Counted from the stretch's first letter, positions 17,544-27,116 are shown. The stretch is DNA of 64,000 bases from Deltaproteobacteria bacterium (GCA_029261835.1 JAJDAO010000061.1:100826-164825), one strand, 5' to 3'. Notes: generated by a model from the sequence alone, not told the origin. Translations and numbers: made by a program.

Positions 17544-18901
17544 GTCGGATCCTCGGCGCCAGCAATCTCACGCACGGATGACACGAGTCGAGAACGTTGC
17601 GCGAGAAGTGCCTCGAGCTGATGCACCCCCGCGCAAAGCAGAAGCTCACGCAGAGTCTGACCCGGCTCGATCTCGCAACCGAGTCTCCTCCAACGGGTAT
17701 CCGATGTCGCGTCTTGCAGGACGCGAGCCGCCTGTCTCATGAACGTGTCGCAGCGGTGATCGTCCTCCTGCAGCAGGAGAAGCCTCCGGGCCAGTAACGC
17801 CGGCAGATCGTCCCCGCGCGCGATGGCGATGAGATCCAGATCGGGAGCCGCGCGTTCCTCGACCTTCTCGACGAAGTAGTGGACACCGTCCCAGGTCTCG
17901 TGCGGGTGTCTCTCTCGAGCAGCCAGCCAGGCACGCACGCCCGCGTGGTGGCGGCCACGCCCGGAGAGGCAGATGCGACATCCAACCAGGCGCGTCCCGC
18001 CGCCGGTTCCGATCGCCGCCAGGTCGTCGCGGATTCGCTGATGCACCCGCTCCATCGCGCCTCGCAAGGCCGCGAACAGAGCCTCTGCCATCTCACTCTC
18101 GGCGACACTGTCGAGCTCATCGAGCGCGAGTTCGACGCGCTCGAAGCGCAGCGGCGCGAGCGGAAGCTGCTTCGCGCGCACGCGACCCGCCCCCTCCACC
18201 TCGACCAGCCATGGACCGTGACGCCCCGGCTCGCCCGGGTCGAGGCCGACGAGCGATCCCAGATAACCGACGGGCGAATCGCCCTCCAGCGCGCAGGGCT
18301 TGTGAACGTGGCCAAGAAGCCAGGCGTCCACCGGTATGGCCTCGAGCGAGCGCCGCGAGACGGGTGCGTACTCACTGGAGCCCGCATCGAGATCGCAGTG
18401 CATGACGCCCAGGGTGGCGACACCCGGCTTGGGCGAGAAATGAAGGGACTCGAGCGGGCTCTGCCGCACACGGACCGCCGGGAACGACCAACCGAGCAAC
18501 TGCACCGTGATACCGGCGCCGGTCTCGATAGCGAGGCTCTCCCACTCGCCCCCCGCCCCGAGCAGACGAAAGGCGGGAATCTGGCGGGCGAGTCGTGGCA
18601 GCGCTTGCACGTCGTGGTTGCCCGCCACCGCGACAATCGGGATGTCCGCTGCCACCAGCCGTGAGATGCCCGCCTTGAGATGCCCGTAGGCCTCGAAACG
18701 ATCGTCGAGGCTCTCCACAACGTCTCCGGCCAGCACCACGGCGTCTACACGCGAGGCCACGGCGAGGTCGATGCACGCACGCCAGGCCGCCGCCGGGGCG
18801 AATTCGTCGGCTCGCAGGCCAAAGGACTCCAGCTCCAGCGGCAGACGGCTCGGCCTGCGCCCGAGATGGATGTCCCCTATGAAGAGCAGCCTGCCGCCCA
18901 C
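17540..18901 (-). CDS. YhaO/SbcD-like DNA repair nuclease (metallophosphoesterase)
   Basis: A calcineurin-like nuclease of about 453 residues that would partner the downstream ATPase, like SbcD or Mre11. Metal-binding motifs appear in order: GDIHLG, VLAGDVVESLDD, VAGNHDVQ, GVMHCDLD and LLGHVHKP. The C-terminal ~200 residues would bind the ATPase coils. The start is uncertain: GTG at 18901 sits directly against GGGGGAGG, while a CTG nine bases beyond that motif and an open frame up to 19039 are alternatives; I chose 18901 because the fold begins about five residues later. The last four bases overlap the ATPase start. Confidence 0.88.
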   Translation of the reverse strand: MGGRLLFIGDIHLGRRPSRLPLELESFGLRADEFAPAAAWRACIDLAVASRVDAVVLAGDVVESLDDRFEAYGHLKAGISRLVAADIPIVAVAGNHDVQALPRLARQIPAFRLLGAGGEWESLAIETGAGITVQLLGWSFPAVRVRQSPLESLHFSPKPGVATLGVMHCDLDAGSSEYAPVSRRSLEAIPVDAWLLGHVHKPCALEGDSPVGYLGSLVGLDPGEPGRHGPWLVEVEGAGRVRAKQLPLAPLRFERVELALDELDSVAESEMAEALFAALRGAMERVHQRIRDDLAAIGTGGGTRLVGCRICLSGRGRHHAGVRAWLAARERHPHETWDGVHYFVEKVEERAAPDLDLIAIARGDDLPALLARRLLLLQEDDHRCDTFMRQAARVLQDATSDTRWRRLGCEIEPGQTLRELLLCAGVHQLEALLAQRSRLVSSVREIAGAEDPT

Positions 18902-19158
18902 CTCCCCCTCCCGAGAAGCGATCCGCGATCGCCGCACCAAAGCGTGCTGCCTCGTCACGTAGCGCACAACCCCGGGGCCCTGCGAGACCCGAGTCCGGCC
19001 AGGAGAAGCCGCCGCGGCGCGACCCGCGCGCCGACGCACCGCCTGGAGCCCGCTCTCAAACCGCGACTGTCGCGAACACGCAATAGAGCCTAATCTGTCG
19101 TCTTCACTTACTGGCGCGTTCTGGTTGGCTGAGCCACAGCTCAGGTCGGAGACGCACA

Positions 19159-19815
19159 GTGGCTGGCGAGACGGGCTTCACACGCAGACGAATCCTGGAT
19201 CTTCTCAAGCTCCGAGGTCCGCAGACCTCAGCCGAGTTGGCCGCACAGCTCGGAGTTACGTCGGTGGCAGTGCGTCAACATCTTCAAATTCTCAGCCAGA
19301 AGAACCTGCTCGTTTCGGCCGAAGAGCGGCGCTCCGTCGGGCGTCCAGCGCGACGCTGGTACTTGAGTTCGGTCGCCCTACCGATGTTCCCCGACGACCA
19401 CGAACGCCTCGCGCTGGATCTGATTGAAGCGATCGACGAGGGTCTGGGCGGCGAAGCACTCCGCCGCGTTCTCGAGATGCGAACCCGTCGCCAGATCAAG
19501 CGCTATCAGGCGCGGATGCCGGGGGCCGGCTGCACGCTCGAGCAGCTCGTGAACGCGCTGGTCGACATCCGCACGGAAGAGGGCCACATGGCGGAGTGCT
19601 TTGCCGACGGCGACGGGCGCTGGATCCTCGTGCAGAACCACTGCCCGATTTGCGCGGCCGCCAACAACTGCAGAGAGATCTGCCAGCTCGAGCCGCGCCT
19701 CTTCCAGGCGAGCCTGGGCAACCGAGCCACGGTTCGCCGAACTGAGTACATCCAGGATGGCTCGCGCCGCTGCGCGTACGAAATCGTCGCGGCGGAGCAA
19801 GGCAGCATGCACTGA
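19159..19815 (+). CDS. SufR-like winged-helix regulator with cysteine cluster
   Basis: A 218-residue regulator. Residues 8-65 form a winged helix (ILDLLKLRGPQTSAELAAQLG; VAVRQHLQILSQKNL), and the C-terminal half carries HCPICAAANNCREICQLE and a later Cys, the arrangement by which SufR-type proteins hold an iron-sulfur cluster. SufR represses iron-sulfur assembly genes in cyanobacteria and actinobacteria. No suf gene is in this window; the next gene, 20 bases on, is an unknown membrane protein. Start is GTG with GGAGA six bases upstream. Cluster sensing is inferred from the cysteines. Confidence 0.85.
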   Translation: MAGETGFTRRRILDLLKLRGPQTSAELAAQLGVTSVAVRQHLQILSQKNLLVSAEERRSVGRPARRWYLSSVALPMFPDDHERLALDLIEAIDEGLGGEALRRVLEMRTRRQIKRYQARMPGAGCTLEQLVNALVDIRTEEGHMAECFADGDGRWILVQNHCPICAAANNCREICQLEPRLFQASLGNRATVRRTEYIQDGSRRCAYEIVAAEQGSMH

Positions 19816-19835
19816 CCGGCTCGGTCAAGTCGCTC

Positions 19836-20504
19836 ATGAGCAGCCCGGTCGGGAAGACGGGTCTGTCGGGAGGAAAGGGATTGGCGGAGCAGCCAGTCAG
19901 CGGTGGCGATCTGAAGATCGAGCTCTCGGAGCGGTCCGGGACGCTCGTCGTGCCCCCGCTGTCGCGCTACGCGCGGTCACGGCCAGCACAGAAACGCGGC
20001 GAAGAACCGACGCCATCGGTGCGGCCCGTCGTTCGGGCCGAGCCACCGCGCGCGGCCACTGCCGGCGCGCGCAGCGACCGAGCGCGCAGCTCGGGTGACA
20101 TGCTGCCGATCCCGACAACGCCGGAGCCGGGACCGCCCGGCCGCGGGCGCCTCCCGTTTTGGAAGCGCATCGCCCTGCACCGGCCGGCGCCCGCACCGGC
20201 GGCGCCGGCTGTGTCGCTGGATCCCGTACTCACCAGACTGAACGAGCTGGACAGACGGATCGCCGAGAACCAGCGAGCCACCTTGAGCAGAATGAACAGC
20301 TTCGAGGAGAACATCACGCGGCTCTGGGAGCTCGAAGAGCAGACGAGCCTGAACGAGGTTCGCGAGCGGCTGGCCCTGCTCGAAGCGAACCAGGAGGAGA
20401 TCGCCGACGCTCTGCACTCGCTGACGCGGAATCTTTCTCTGATCTCGCTGCTGATCGTCTTGGCGCTGGCCGGAGGCGCTCTCGCCGCTGGCATTCTCCT
20501 CTGA
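19836..20504 (+). CDS. Tail-anchored coiled-coil protein, unknown function
   Basis: A 222-residue protein with a long disordered N-terminal half rich in Pro, Arg and Ala (1-120), a coiled coil (~128-195, VLTRLNELDRRIAENQ to ERLALLEANQEEIADAL) and a single C-terminal membrane helix (LISLLIVLALAGGALAAGIL). This would put the coil on the cytoplasmic face with a tail anchor. It follows the SufR-like gene by 20 bases and may be co-transcribed. I recognise no family. Confidence 0.65.
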   Translation: MSSPVGKTGLSGGKGLAEQPVSGGDLKIELSERSGTLVVPPLSRYARSRPAQKRGEEPTPSVRPVVRAEPPRAATAGARSDRARSSGDMLPIPTTPEPGPPGRGRLPFWKRIALHRPAPAPAAPAVSLDPVLTRLNELDRRIAENQRATLSRMNSFEENITRLWELEEQTSLNEVRERLALLEANQEEIADALHSLTRNLSLISLLIVLALAGGALAAGILL

Positions 20505-20615
20505 GGACGCCCCGAGCGCTGACCTGCGCTGCCCGCCCGCCACGCGCGCGATCCCGGATGGGGCCACGCCAGACTGGACCCGTGGGGAAGAGAGGTTGGA
20601 CCGGAAGCCCCTGGG

Positions 20616-20665
20616 TTGACATCGGAGCCCCCGGCTGAAACACTATATCCGAATGAACGAATATA
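20616..20665 (+). promoter_or_regulatory. ahcY promoter with imperfect palindrome (candidate operator)
   Basis: A perfect -35, TTGACA, is at 20616-20621. The -10 lies in the AT-rich stretch 20639-20649 but no hexamer matches well at 16-18 bases. TATATCCG (20644-20651) and CGAATATA (20658-20665) form an inverted repeat matching at 7 of 8 positions with a 6-base spacer. The dyad would overlap the -10 and transcription start, which is a repressor position. Regulators of S-adenosylhomocysteine genes of the ArsR type (SahR) bind AT-rich dyads of this kind; the identity of the regulator here is inference. Confidence 0.45.
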
Positions 20666-20728
20666 CTCGTGTTCACAGGCACTTCGCCCGAACCGCCCAC
20701 GAGCCACGCACCGCAAATGGAGACCTCG

Positions 20729-22180
20729 ATGACCAATCTCGCCCGCCTCCCCTTCAAAGTCGCTGACATCAGCCTGGCCGACTTCGGCCGCAGGGAGATC
20801 TACCTGGCCGAACACGAGATGCCGGGCCTGATGACGCTGCGCACGCGCCACGCGGAGCAGAAGCCACTGGCCGGCGCGAAGATCATGGGCAGTCTGCACA
20901 TGACGATCCAGACAGCCGTACTGATCGAGACGCTGGTGGATCTGGGCGCTGACGTTCGCTGGGTGAGCTGCAACATCTTCTCTACCCAGGACCATGCCGC
21001 CGCGGCCGTGGCGGTGGGCCCGAACGGCACGGTCGACGATCCGAAGGGAATCGCGGTCTACGCTTGGAAGGGCGAAACCCTCGAGGAGTACTGGGACTGC
21101 ACCGAGGCCGCCCTGACGTGGCCCGACGGCAGCGGACCGGATCTGATCGTCGACGACGGCGGCGATGCGACGCTGCTGGTCCACAAGGGTGCTGAGTTCG
21201 AGCGGGCGGAGAAGGTGCCGGAGTGGAACCCCGAAACGGACTCGGAGGAGTGGGGCGTCATCCTCGACCTCCTGCGTCGCTCGCTCGGCGAGAGCCGTGA
21301 GCGATGGACCAAGCTCGGCGCGGGGATCCGGGGCGTCTCCGAGGAGACGACCACCGGCGTACACCGCCTCTATCAGATGGCCGAGAAGGGCGAGCTCCTC
21401 TTCCCCGCCATCAACGTCAACGACTCCGTCACGAAGAGCAAGTTCGACAACATCTACGGCTGCCGACACAGTCTTCCCGACGGGCTGATGCGTGCCACCG
21501 ATGTGATGCTCGGCGGCAAGCTGGCCGTCGTGTGTGGCTACGGCGAGGTCGGTAAGGGCTGCGCCCAGAGTCTGCGCGGCCAGGGCTGCCGCGTGATCGT
21601 GACCGAAATCGACCCCATCTGCGCGCTTCAGGCCGCCATGGAGGGCTACGAGGTCAAGCAGCTTGAGAACGTCGTCGAGACCGCTGATATCTTCGTGACC
21701 ACGACGGGCAACTTCAACATCATCACGGCTGAGACGATGGGCCGTATGAAGGACAAGGCGATCGTTGGCAACATCGGCCACTTCGACAACGAAATAGACA
21801 TGGCCGGTCTCAAGAAGATCAAGGGCATCGAGTGCCGCAACATCAAGCCCCAGTACGACGAGTGGATCTTCCCCGATGGTCACAGCGTGCTGATCCTCGC
21901 CGAAGGGCGGCTACTGAATCTGGGCTGCGCCACGGGACATCCCTCGTTCGTGATGAGCGCCTCCTTCACCAATCAGGTACTCGCTCAGCTCGAGCTGCAC
22001 CAGAACAACACGAGCTACGACAGACAGGTCTACATGCTCCCCAAGAAGCTCGACGAGGAGGTGGCTCGGCTCCATCTGGCGCAGCTCAGTGTAGAACTCA
22101 CGGAGCTGACAGCCGAGCAGGCCGAGTACATCGGCGTGCCGCTGGACGGCCCCTACAAGCCGGATCACTACCGCTACTGA
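20729..22180 (+). CDS. ahcY: Adenosylhomocysteinase
   Basis: Hydrolyses S-adenosylhomocysteine to homocysteine and adenosine in the methyl cycle. The 483-residue protein is the long bacterial form with the extra ~40-residue insertion (around 150-190, after [19 protein letters not shown]). NAD binding is [13 protein letters not shown]; the active-site region [21 protein letters not shown] and the C-terminal KPDHYRY tail are intact. ATG at 20729 is chosen over one at 20717 because GGAGA lies five to six bases before it. It stands alone as a transcription unit with its own promoter region; no metF, metH or metK is in the window. Confidence 0.98.
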   Translation: MTNLARLPFKVADISLADFGRREIYLAEHEMPGLMTLRTRHAEQKPLAGAKIMGSLHMTIQTAVLIETLVDLGADVRWVSCNIFSTQDHAAAAVAVGPNGTVDDPKGIAVYAWKGETLEEYWDCTEAALTWPDGSGPDLIVDDGGDATLLVHKGAEFERAEKVPEWNPETDSEEWGVILDLLRRSLGESRERWTKLGAGIRGVSEETTTGVHRLYQMAEKGELLFPAINVNDSVTKSKFDNIYGCRHSLPDGLMRATDVMLGGKLAVVCGYGEVGKGCAQSLRGQGCRVIVTEIDPICALQAAMEGYEVKQLENVVETADIFVTTTGNFNIITAETMGRMKDKAIVGNIGHFDNEIDMAGLKKIKGIECRNIKPQYDEWIFPDGHSVLILAEGRLLNLGCATGHPSFVMSASFTNQVLAQLELHQNNTSYDRQVYMLPKKLDEEVARLHLAQLSVELTELTAEQAEYIGVPLDGPYKPDHYRY

Positions 22181-22193
22181 GCGAGAGCGCCGG

Positions 22194-22213
22194 CTAGCGC
22201 AGAGAGACGCTAG
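22194..22213. terminator. Hairpin between convergent ahcY and molybdoenzyme gene
   Basis: CTAGCG (22194-22199) pairs exactly with CGCTAG (22208-22213) around an 8-base loop. It lies between the two convergent stop codons and includes the TAG of the molybdoenzyme. No T-run follows on either strand. Confidence 0.35.
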
Positions 22214-25062
22214 GCACGGTTCAGGTCGACCCGCTCCATCTCGACCCGGGTCTCGCGATCGCTCTGGCCGGGCTGCAGGCTCGCCGGTACCGGGCGCAGG
22301 TGGTTGTAGCCGCCAGCGAGTTCAACTGGATTCAGCGGACTGACGAGCACGTTGCGGTATCCCCGACCACCCGGAAACTGGTAGTCCTCCCAGGCGTGGT
22401 AGAGGATCACACTGCCGGGGCGTACGGCGGTCGATACCTTTGCACACACGAAGAACTCCCCGGCGTCGTTCCAGAGTCGAACTCGGTCCCCGTCCTCGAT
22501 GCCGCGGGCTGTCGCGTCTCGGCCGGCGACGAAGACCGCCGCCTCGCCGCGCTGCAGTCTCAGCAGCACGTCCAGATTGCGCCAGCCAGCGTGAATACTC
22601 CAGCGGGTATGACCACCGCTCAGCACCAGCGGGTGATCACCACCCACCAGCGGCGGCTCCCTGTGAACGGGCAACGCCTCACCCAGCTCCAGATAGAAGG
22701 GGTGATCGATGTAGAACTGAATCCGGCGCGTCAGCGTGGGCCAGGGGCCCGGCCGGTCTGCCCGCCAGCTTCGATTCGAGACCGGCTCGTCGGCCGTCAC
22801 CTCGGTGGCGTTGCCGAGATTGACCGGATGCATGCCGATCCCCGTTATTCGCTCGAAGCCGTCCCGGCGCAGGTCATCGAAGCCGGCTTCGACAAAGCTG
22901 GTCTGCGCGACGATCTCGCTGGCCAGCTCACTCTGGGCGTCATCTCCGAAGCGCCCCTCGAAGGTGAAACGGTGGTGGAAGTCATCCAGACGTCGGAACT
23001 CGCCCGCATGATCGCGAAAGCCCTCGATACCCCGCTCGCGAGCGCGCCGCTCGATCCATCCCGCCAGCCGCGCATGGATCTCCCACTCCGGCTTCGCCTC
23101 GGCGATCGGCTTGACGGCCGCCTGGGTGATGTGGAGGTACGGCGAGAGCAGCGTGAGCCAGTTGGTGACGTCGTCCTTCTCGTACGAGGTGGCGCCGGGC
23201 AACAGAATGTCACACTGGCGGCCCGTGGTGGACATGCGGATATCGGTATTGACGATGAGCTGAATGCGCGGCCAGAGTGTCTCGAGTAGGCGATCGGCCG
23301 AGCGCAAGCGGCGCAGCAGATTGCTCCCCGCGAGCATCAGGACGCGCGGAGGCTTGCTCGGGGGCGGCTTCTGCCAGGCACTCGAATACGACTGTTCGAG
23401 GTATGCGGAGATGGGCCGCGGCAGCTCACGGCCCCAGTCGGCATCGGTGCGCTCGTCGAGACCACCGTGCTGCCGCCAGTAGAGGACTGAGCTGAAGATT
23501 CGCGATTCCGCCTGGTAGTCGCGCAGCGCGTCATAGAGGACACGCTCGGTCGTCTCACCCTTCAGTCGACCCATGAGCAGGGAGGGCAGATACTCGAGCT
23601 TGCTGAGCAGGCCGTCGAGCTGGCTCGCACCGACTCGGTGCATGCCGTCGAGCACGAGAATCGGGCAGGTGTCGTAGCCGGCACCCGCGCGACCCTGGTG
23701 CCCCCCCAGTGCGAAGAGAAGGATCTGGGCACGCATGATGAGATCGCCGTGGTAGAGCTTCGGAATGCTGGAGCCCGCGACACCCGACATGGCTCGCGCA
23801 CCGGCCAGCCACTCGGCCAGACGGCGGATCAGCGGAGCGGGTGTGCCGCAGAGCCCGGCTGCCTTCTCGGGCGTGTAGTCTCGCTCGAGGCGTTCGCGCA
23901 GCAGATCGAACACGGGACGCACCTGAATCGGACCCGCCTCTGTCTCGGCCACGAAGCGGCCAGCCAGCGCCGGCCGCGCCGCACGCCAGTCGAGCTCGGC
24001 ATCGGGAGCGGCGACAATCGCACCGGCGACCTCGTCATAGCCGTAGAAGCGGTCTCGCCTGCCATCCGCCTGCAGATCGCTCTCGCGCAGGAAGTGGCCG
24101 TCCTCGCGCACGAGCAGCGGCAGGTCGGTCTGCCGGCGAACGAAGTCGTAGTCGACATGCTCGCCCGCGAGTAGCTGCTGGGCCAGAGCCAGAGCCAGAG
24201 CGCCGTCGCCGCCAGGGCGCACGGGCACGTACAGGTCGGAGTGAACGGCAGAGGCCGAGTAATCGGGAGCGATCGTAACGACGCGAGTTCCGTTGTAGCG
24301 CGCCTCGTTGAGAAAGTGCGCGTTGGGAATCTGGGTGTAGGTCGGATTGGCGCCCCAGATCAGGATCAGGTCGGAGCGGAAGAAATCGTCCGCCGAGCGG
24401 GAGGACACCGGCGTGCCGTATGTCACCGCTGCCCCAGCCTGACCATCGTCGAGCTCGGTGTTGGTATCGAGCTCGACGCCGTCGAGCATGCGAATCAGGC
24501 GCTCGACGCCAACCCGCCAGGTTCCGGAGGCCAGGCTTCCGCCGGGCTCGAGCACGACGGCTTCCGCATCGCCGCTCACCACGGTATCGATCAACGCATC
24601 GGCGATCTCCGACAATGCCTCGTCCCAGGTCACCCGCCGCCAACGCCCGGATCCCCGCTCTCCCACGCGGCGCAGTGGATGGCTCAGGCGATCCGGGGCG
24701 TACATCAGAGCCGAGTAGCAGGCGCCTTTCTGACAACCGCGAGGATTGAAGTCGGGGACATCCGGGCTCACCTGGGGATAGGCCCCGGCCTGCTCCTCGC
24801 GCAGGACGATGCCGTCTCTCACGAAGACATCCCAGGCACAGTTGCGCTGATACCAACAGTTCACCACGTGTGTGCAGCGAACCCGCCGATCCCAGCGAAG
24901 CTTCTCGCGGTAGAGATCCCGCCAATCCCCATACCCGCGGCCCGCCGCCGCTCGTCCAGCCAGCGCTCGAGCCGAGTCGGGGCGCAACCCGCCGAAGCAG
25001 AGCAGAGCGCTGCCCGCGACCGCGGACCGAAGCAGCCCGCGACGCGTGATTCCTCGAGTCAA
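22210..25062 (-). CDS. Tat-exported type II DMSO reductase-family molybdoenzyme, catalytic subunit
   Basis: A 950-residue bis-MGD molybdenum oxidoreductase. The N-terminus has a twin-arginine signal (TRRGLLRSAVAGSALL). The FS0 iron-sulfur motif is His65-x3-Cys69-x5-Cys75 with Cys110 (RGCQKGAC), and REEQAGAYPQ with DVPDFNPRGCQKGACYS resembles the group containing ethylbenzene, steroid C25, selenate and chlorate enzymes. The histidine ligand supports type II. The electron-transfer beta (four-cluster) and gamma (heme b) subunits that normally sit beside it are absent here. Substrate cannot be deduced; hydroxylation of a hydrocarbon or reduction of an oxyanion are both open. Confidence 0.88.
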   Translation of the reverse strand: MTRGITRRGLLRSAVAGSALLCFGGLRPDSARALAGRAAAGRGYGDWRDLYREKLRWDRRVRCTHVVNCWYQRNCAWDVFVRDGIVLREEQAGAYPQVSPDVPDFNPRGCQKGACYSALMYAPDRLSHPLRRVGERGSGRWRRVTWDEALSEIADALIDTVVSGDAEAVVLEPGGSLASGTWRVGVERLIRMLDGVELDTNTELDDGQAGAAVTYGTPVSSRSADDFFRSDLILIWGANPTYTQIPNAHFLNEARYNGTRVVTIAPDYSASAVHSDLYVPVRPGGDGALALALAQQLLAGEHVDYDFVRRQTDLPLLVREDGHFLRESDLQADGRRDRFYGYDEVAGAIVAAPDAELDWRAARPALAGRFVAETEAGPIQVRPVFDLLRERLERDYTPEKAAGLCGTPAPLIRRLAEWLAGARAMSGVAGSSIPKLYHGDLIMRAQILLFALGGHQGRAGAGYDTCPILVLDGMHRVGASQLDGLLSKLEYLPSLLMGRLKGETTERVLYDALRDYQAESRIFSSVLYWRQHGGLDERTDADWGRELPRPISAYLEQSYSSAWQKPPPSKPPRVLMLAGSNLLRRLRSADRLLETLWPRIQLIVNTDIRMSTTGRQCDILLPGATSYEKDDVTNWLTLLSPYLHITQAAVKPIAEAKPEWEIHARLAGWIERRARERGIEGFRDHAGEFRRLDDFHHRFTFEGRFGDDAQSELASEIVAQTSFVEAGFDDLRRDGFERITGIGMHPVNLGNATEVTADEPVSNRSWRADRPGPWPTLTRRIQFYIDHPFYLELGEALPVHREPPLVGGDHPLVLSGGHTRWSIHAGWRNLDVLLRLQRGEAAVFVAGRDATARGIEDGDRVRLWNDAGEFFVCAKVSTAVRPGSVILYHAWEDYQFPGGRGYRNVLVSPLNPVELAGGYNHLRPVPASLQPGQSDRETRVEMERVDLNRA

Positions 25063-25114
25063 GCGGTATCTCCCGTGGCCCCCGGCGAATCATGGAACGG
25101 GCGACGTGGGCCCG

Positions 25115-26062
25115 TCAAGCGCGCTTCTGGGCGGGCTGCACGATCTCGAGTCCCGAGCCGCTCCAGCGCACGGTGCAGTCATCGCAGCGCACCCGAAACC
25201 ATGAGAAACCCGGCAACAGCTCCTGCGGCGATGCCGGTGCGGGAGCCGCACGCAGCCCCGCCAGGTGAGCGAGCGCGCCACAGAGTGACCTGGCGTCGTA
25301 GTGGCGACGCAGCGCGGCGATGCCCACCGAACCGTGGAGCTTGGCCAGCTTGCCTCCGCGCTCCTCGAGCAGCAGCAGGTGGTGGCGATAACGCGGCGAC
25401 GAGTACCCGAGCAGCCGCTGCAAGGCCACCTGGGTCGCCGTGCTGACCGCGAGATCCCTTCCTCTCACGATGCGGGTCACGCCACTCGCCGCATCGTCCA
25501 CCGTGCAAGCGAGATGGTAGGCGACAGCGCCATCACGGCGGCGAACGACGGGATCGCCGCAGGCCGCAACGGGATCCTGGGAAAGATCGAGGCCGCCCTC
25601 GTCGACCAGCTCGATGCGTTCCGCGGGCAGCCGCAGACGAATGGCTTCCGTGCAGGCCCGCCAGCCGCCCTGGACGGAAGCTGGGAGCGAGCGATCACGG
25701 CAGCGACCTCCATAGTGCCAGCCACCGTCCGGGGCCCGTCGTCCGCCCGCGCGAATCTGCGCACGACTGCAACGACACGGGTAGAGCCGACCAGCCGCTG
25801 CGAGTTCGTCGAGTGCCGCCTCGTGGTCGGAAGTGCGATCGGTCTGGAGCACCACCTCGTCCCAGTCGAGCCCGAGCCAGCTGAGAGCATCCCGCATGGC
25901 GTCGAGGTAGACCGGCCTGCAGCGTTCGGGATCGATGTTCTCGAACCTCAGCTGCAGCCGCGCGCCACACGAGCGGGCGTCCAGCCAGCAGAGCAACGCG
26001 GCAAGTAGAGTGCCCGGGTGGGGCTGGCCCGTGGTCGAGGGTGCGAAGCGAGCGACATTCAC
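25115..26062 (-). CDS. gluQ: Glutamyl-Q tRNA(Asp) synthetase
   Basis: Attaches glutamate to queuosine at the anticodon of tRNA-Asp. The 315-residue protein is a truncated GluRS without anticodon domain: the HIGH-like motif is [14 protein letters not shown] and the KMSKS-like loop is [10 protein letters not shown]. Zinc ligands are in [10 protein letters not shown] and [12 protein letters not shown] start at 26062 is the only one preserving NVARFAPS. It stands 52 bases upstream of the molybdoenzyme start, on the same strand, but the two have no functional link I know of. Confidence 0.95.
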   Translation of the reverse strand: MNVARFAPSTTGQPHPGTLLAALLCWLDARSCGARLQLRFENIDPERCRPVYLDAMRDALSWLGLDWDEVVLQTDRTSDHEAALDELAAAGRLYPCRCSRAQIRAGGRRAPDGGWHYGGRCRDRSLPASVQGGWRACTEAIRLRLPAERIELVDEGGLDLSQDPVAACGDPVVRRRDGAVAYHLACTVDDAASGVTRIVRGRDLAVSTATQVALQRLLGYSSPRYRHHLLLLEERGGKLAKLHGSVGIAALRRHYDARSLCGALAHLAGLRAAPAPASPQELLPGFSWFRVRCDDCTVRWSGSGLEIVQPAQKRA

Positions 26063-26146
26063 AATTCAAACTGCCCACGGCGTAGGGTTCATGCCCCACT
26101 CTGGAGTTCGCGTCGAACTCGGGTAAAGCCCATCGAGATCGGGCCG

Positions 26147-26809
26147 ATGAGAAGAGACATGCACACGAAGAGTAGAGCGCGTAGGGGCTGCATCGCCAGC
26201 TATGTGGGACCCAGAGCGGTCGCACCTCGAACCCATGCGGCACTTCGGGGGCTCGGTTACTCCGTGGTACCCGCCTTCGCAACGGGTCGTTTCGATGATG
26301 CTTCCTGGCGACCGGCGCTGCGGCTGGTGGACGAGCGCCTCTACCCGAAGGTCCCGAGCCAAGAGAACGATCCCGACACACCCATCATCTTGCTCACGGG
26401 CTCGAGGCCGAGTGAGATCGAGGATCCGCGCATCATCGGCCACGTATCGCGTCCCGTTGAGCTCCGCGAAATCTATCCCCTCATTCAACGGGCGGTGGAG
26501 GATACGCCGCGCCGCGCGCCGCGCGCCGAGACGGTGATAGCCGCTCGCTGCATCCGGGCCGACCGCCGCTGGGTGGGCAGCGTGACATCGCTCTCGGAAG
26601 GGGGGTGCCTGTTCCGCTGCGGCCAGAAGATCCAGAGTGGCCTGGCGATGAATCTGCAGTTCGCCCTGCCGCGAGCAGCGATGCTCGCGTTGAGAGCCGT
26701 CTGCGTGCGCCATCAGGCCGGGGCCGCAGCGCTCGTGTTCGACGAGCCGTCGTTCGACGTTCGCTATCGCATCAACGGCTTCGTCACCGAGCGACTGGCG
26801 ACGTACTGA
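26147..26809 (+). CDS. Receiver-like/PilZ domain protein
   Basis: A 220-residue protein with a receiver-like first half (~10-125; PALRLVDERLY, TPIILLTGS, GHVSRPVEL) and a PilZ domain (~130-218; RADRRWVGSVTSLSEGGCLF, YRINGFV). PilZ domains bind cyclic di-GMP through R-x3-R and D/N-x-S-x2-G; here the second motif reads S-L-S-E-G-G and the first is irregular, so binding is uncertain. Lysine in the receiver is replaced (SRPVEL), so it is probably a pseudo-receiver. ATG at 26147 or 26159 are both possible; an extension to 26018 overlaps the divergent gluQ. Confidence 0.75.
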   Translation: MRRDMHTKSRARRGCIASYVGPRAVAPRTHAALRGLGYSVVPAFATGRFDDASWRPALRLVDERLYPKVPSQENDPDTPIILLTGSRPSEIEDPRIIGHVSRPVELREIYPLIQRAVEDTPRRAPRAETVIAARCIRADRRWVGSVTSLSEGGCLFRCGQKIQSGLAMNLQFALPRAAMLALRAVCVRHQAGAAALVFDEPSFDVRYRINGFVTERLATY

Positions 26810-27116
26810 GACAGCACCACGGCGAGCGGGGCCGCCGCCAGACGGGTGGGCCTGATCCCCCGCGGGTGATGGAGATCTGAGGGCGGGCGGGCAGCTCAGC
26901 CCGTCTCGACGCGAGCCCGCACGCTTCGTGAGTCGCGACCTCGATCCACCCTGACGACGGTCGCACCCGCGGCAATGAGAGCGGCCTCTGTTGCGTTTCG
27001 AGCCAACTAATGCATTCTCCGGGCGGGCAGGCGCACCACAACCAATGGGATCGTCGGAATCGCTCCGACTCCGGTGACCCGAAAACCCGCGCCGAACAAG
27101 AGGGGCCAGCGCCGCG
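26810..27116. other. Intergenic stretch upstream of histone gene
   Basis: A 307-base gap with no credible coding sequence on either strand. The part around 26987-27020 is the most AT-rich and probably holds the histone promoter; TTGCGT at 26991-26996 is a possible -35 but no well-spaced -10 is clear. GAGGGG lies about 12 bases before the histone ATG. Confidence 0.4.

Noticed and set aside
20505..20728. SAH riboswitch before ahcY
   Set aside because: The conserved core and pseudoknot of the known motif are not visible; a protein operator is more likely.
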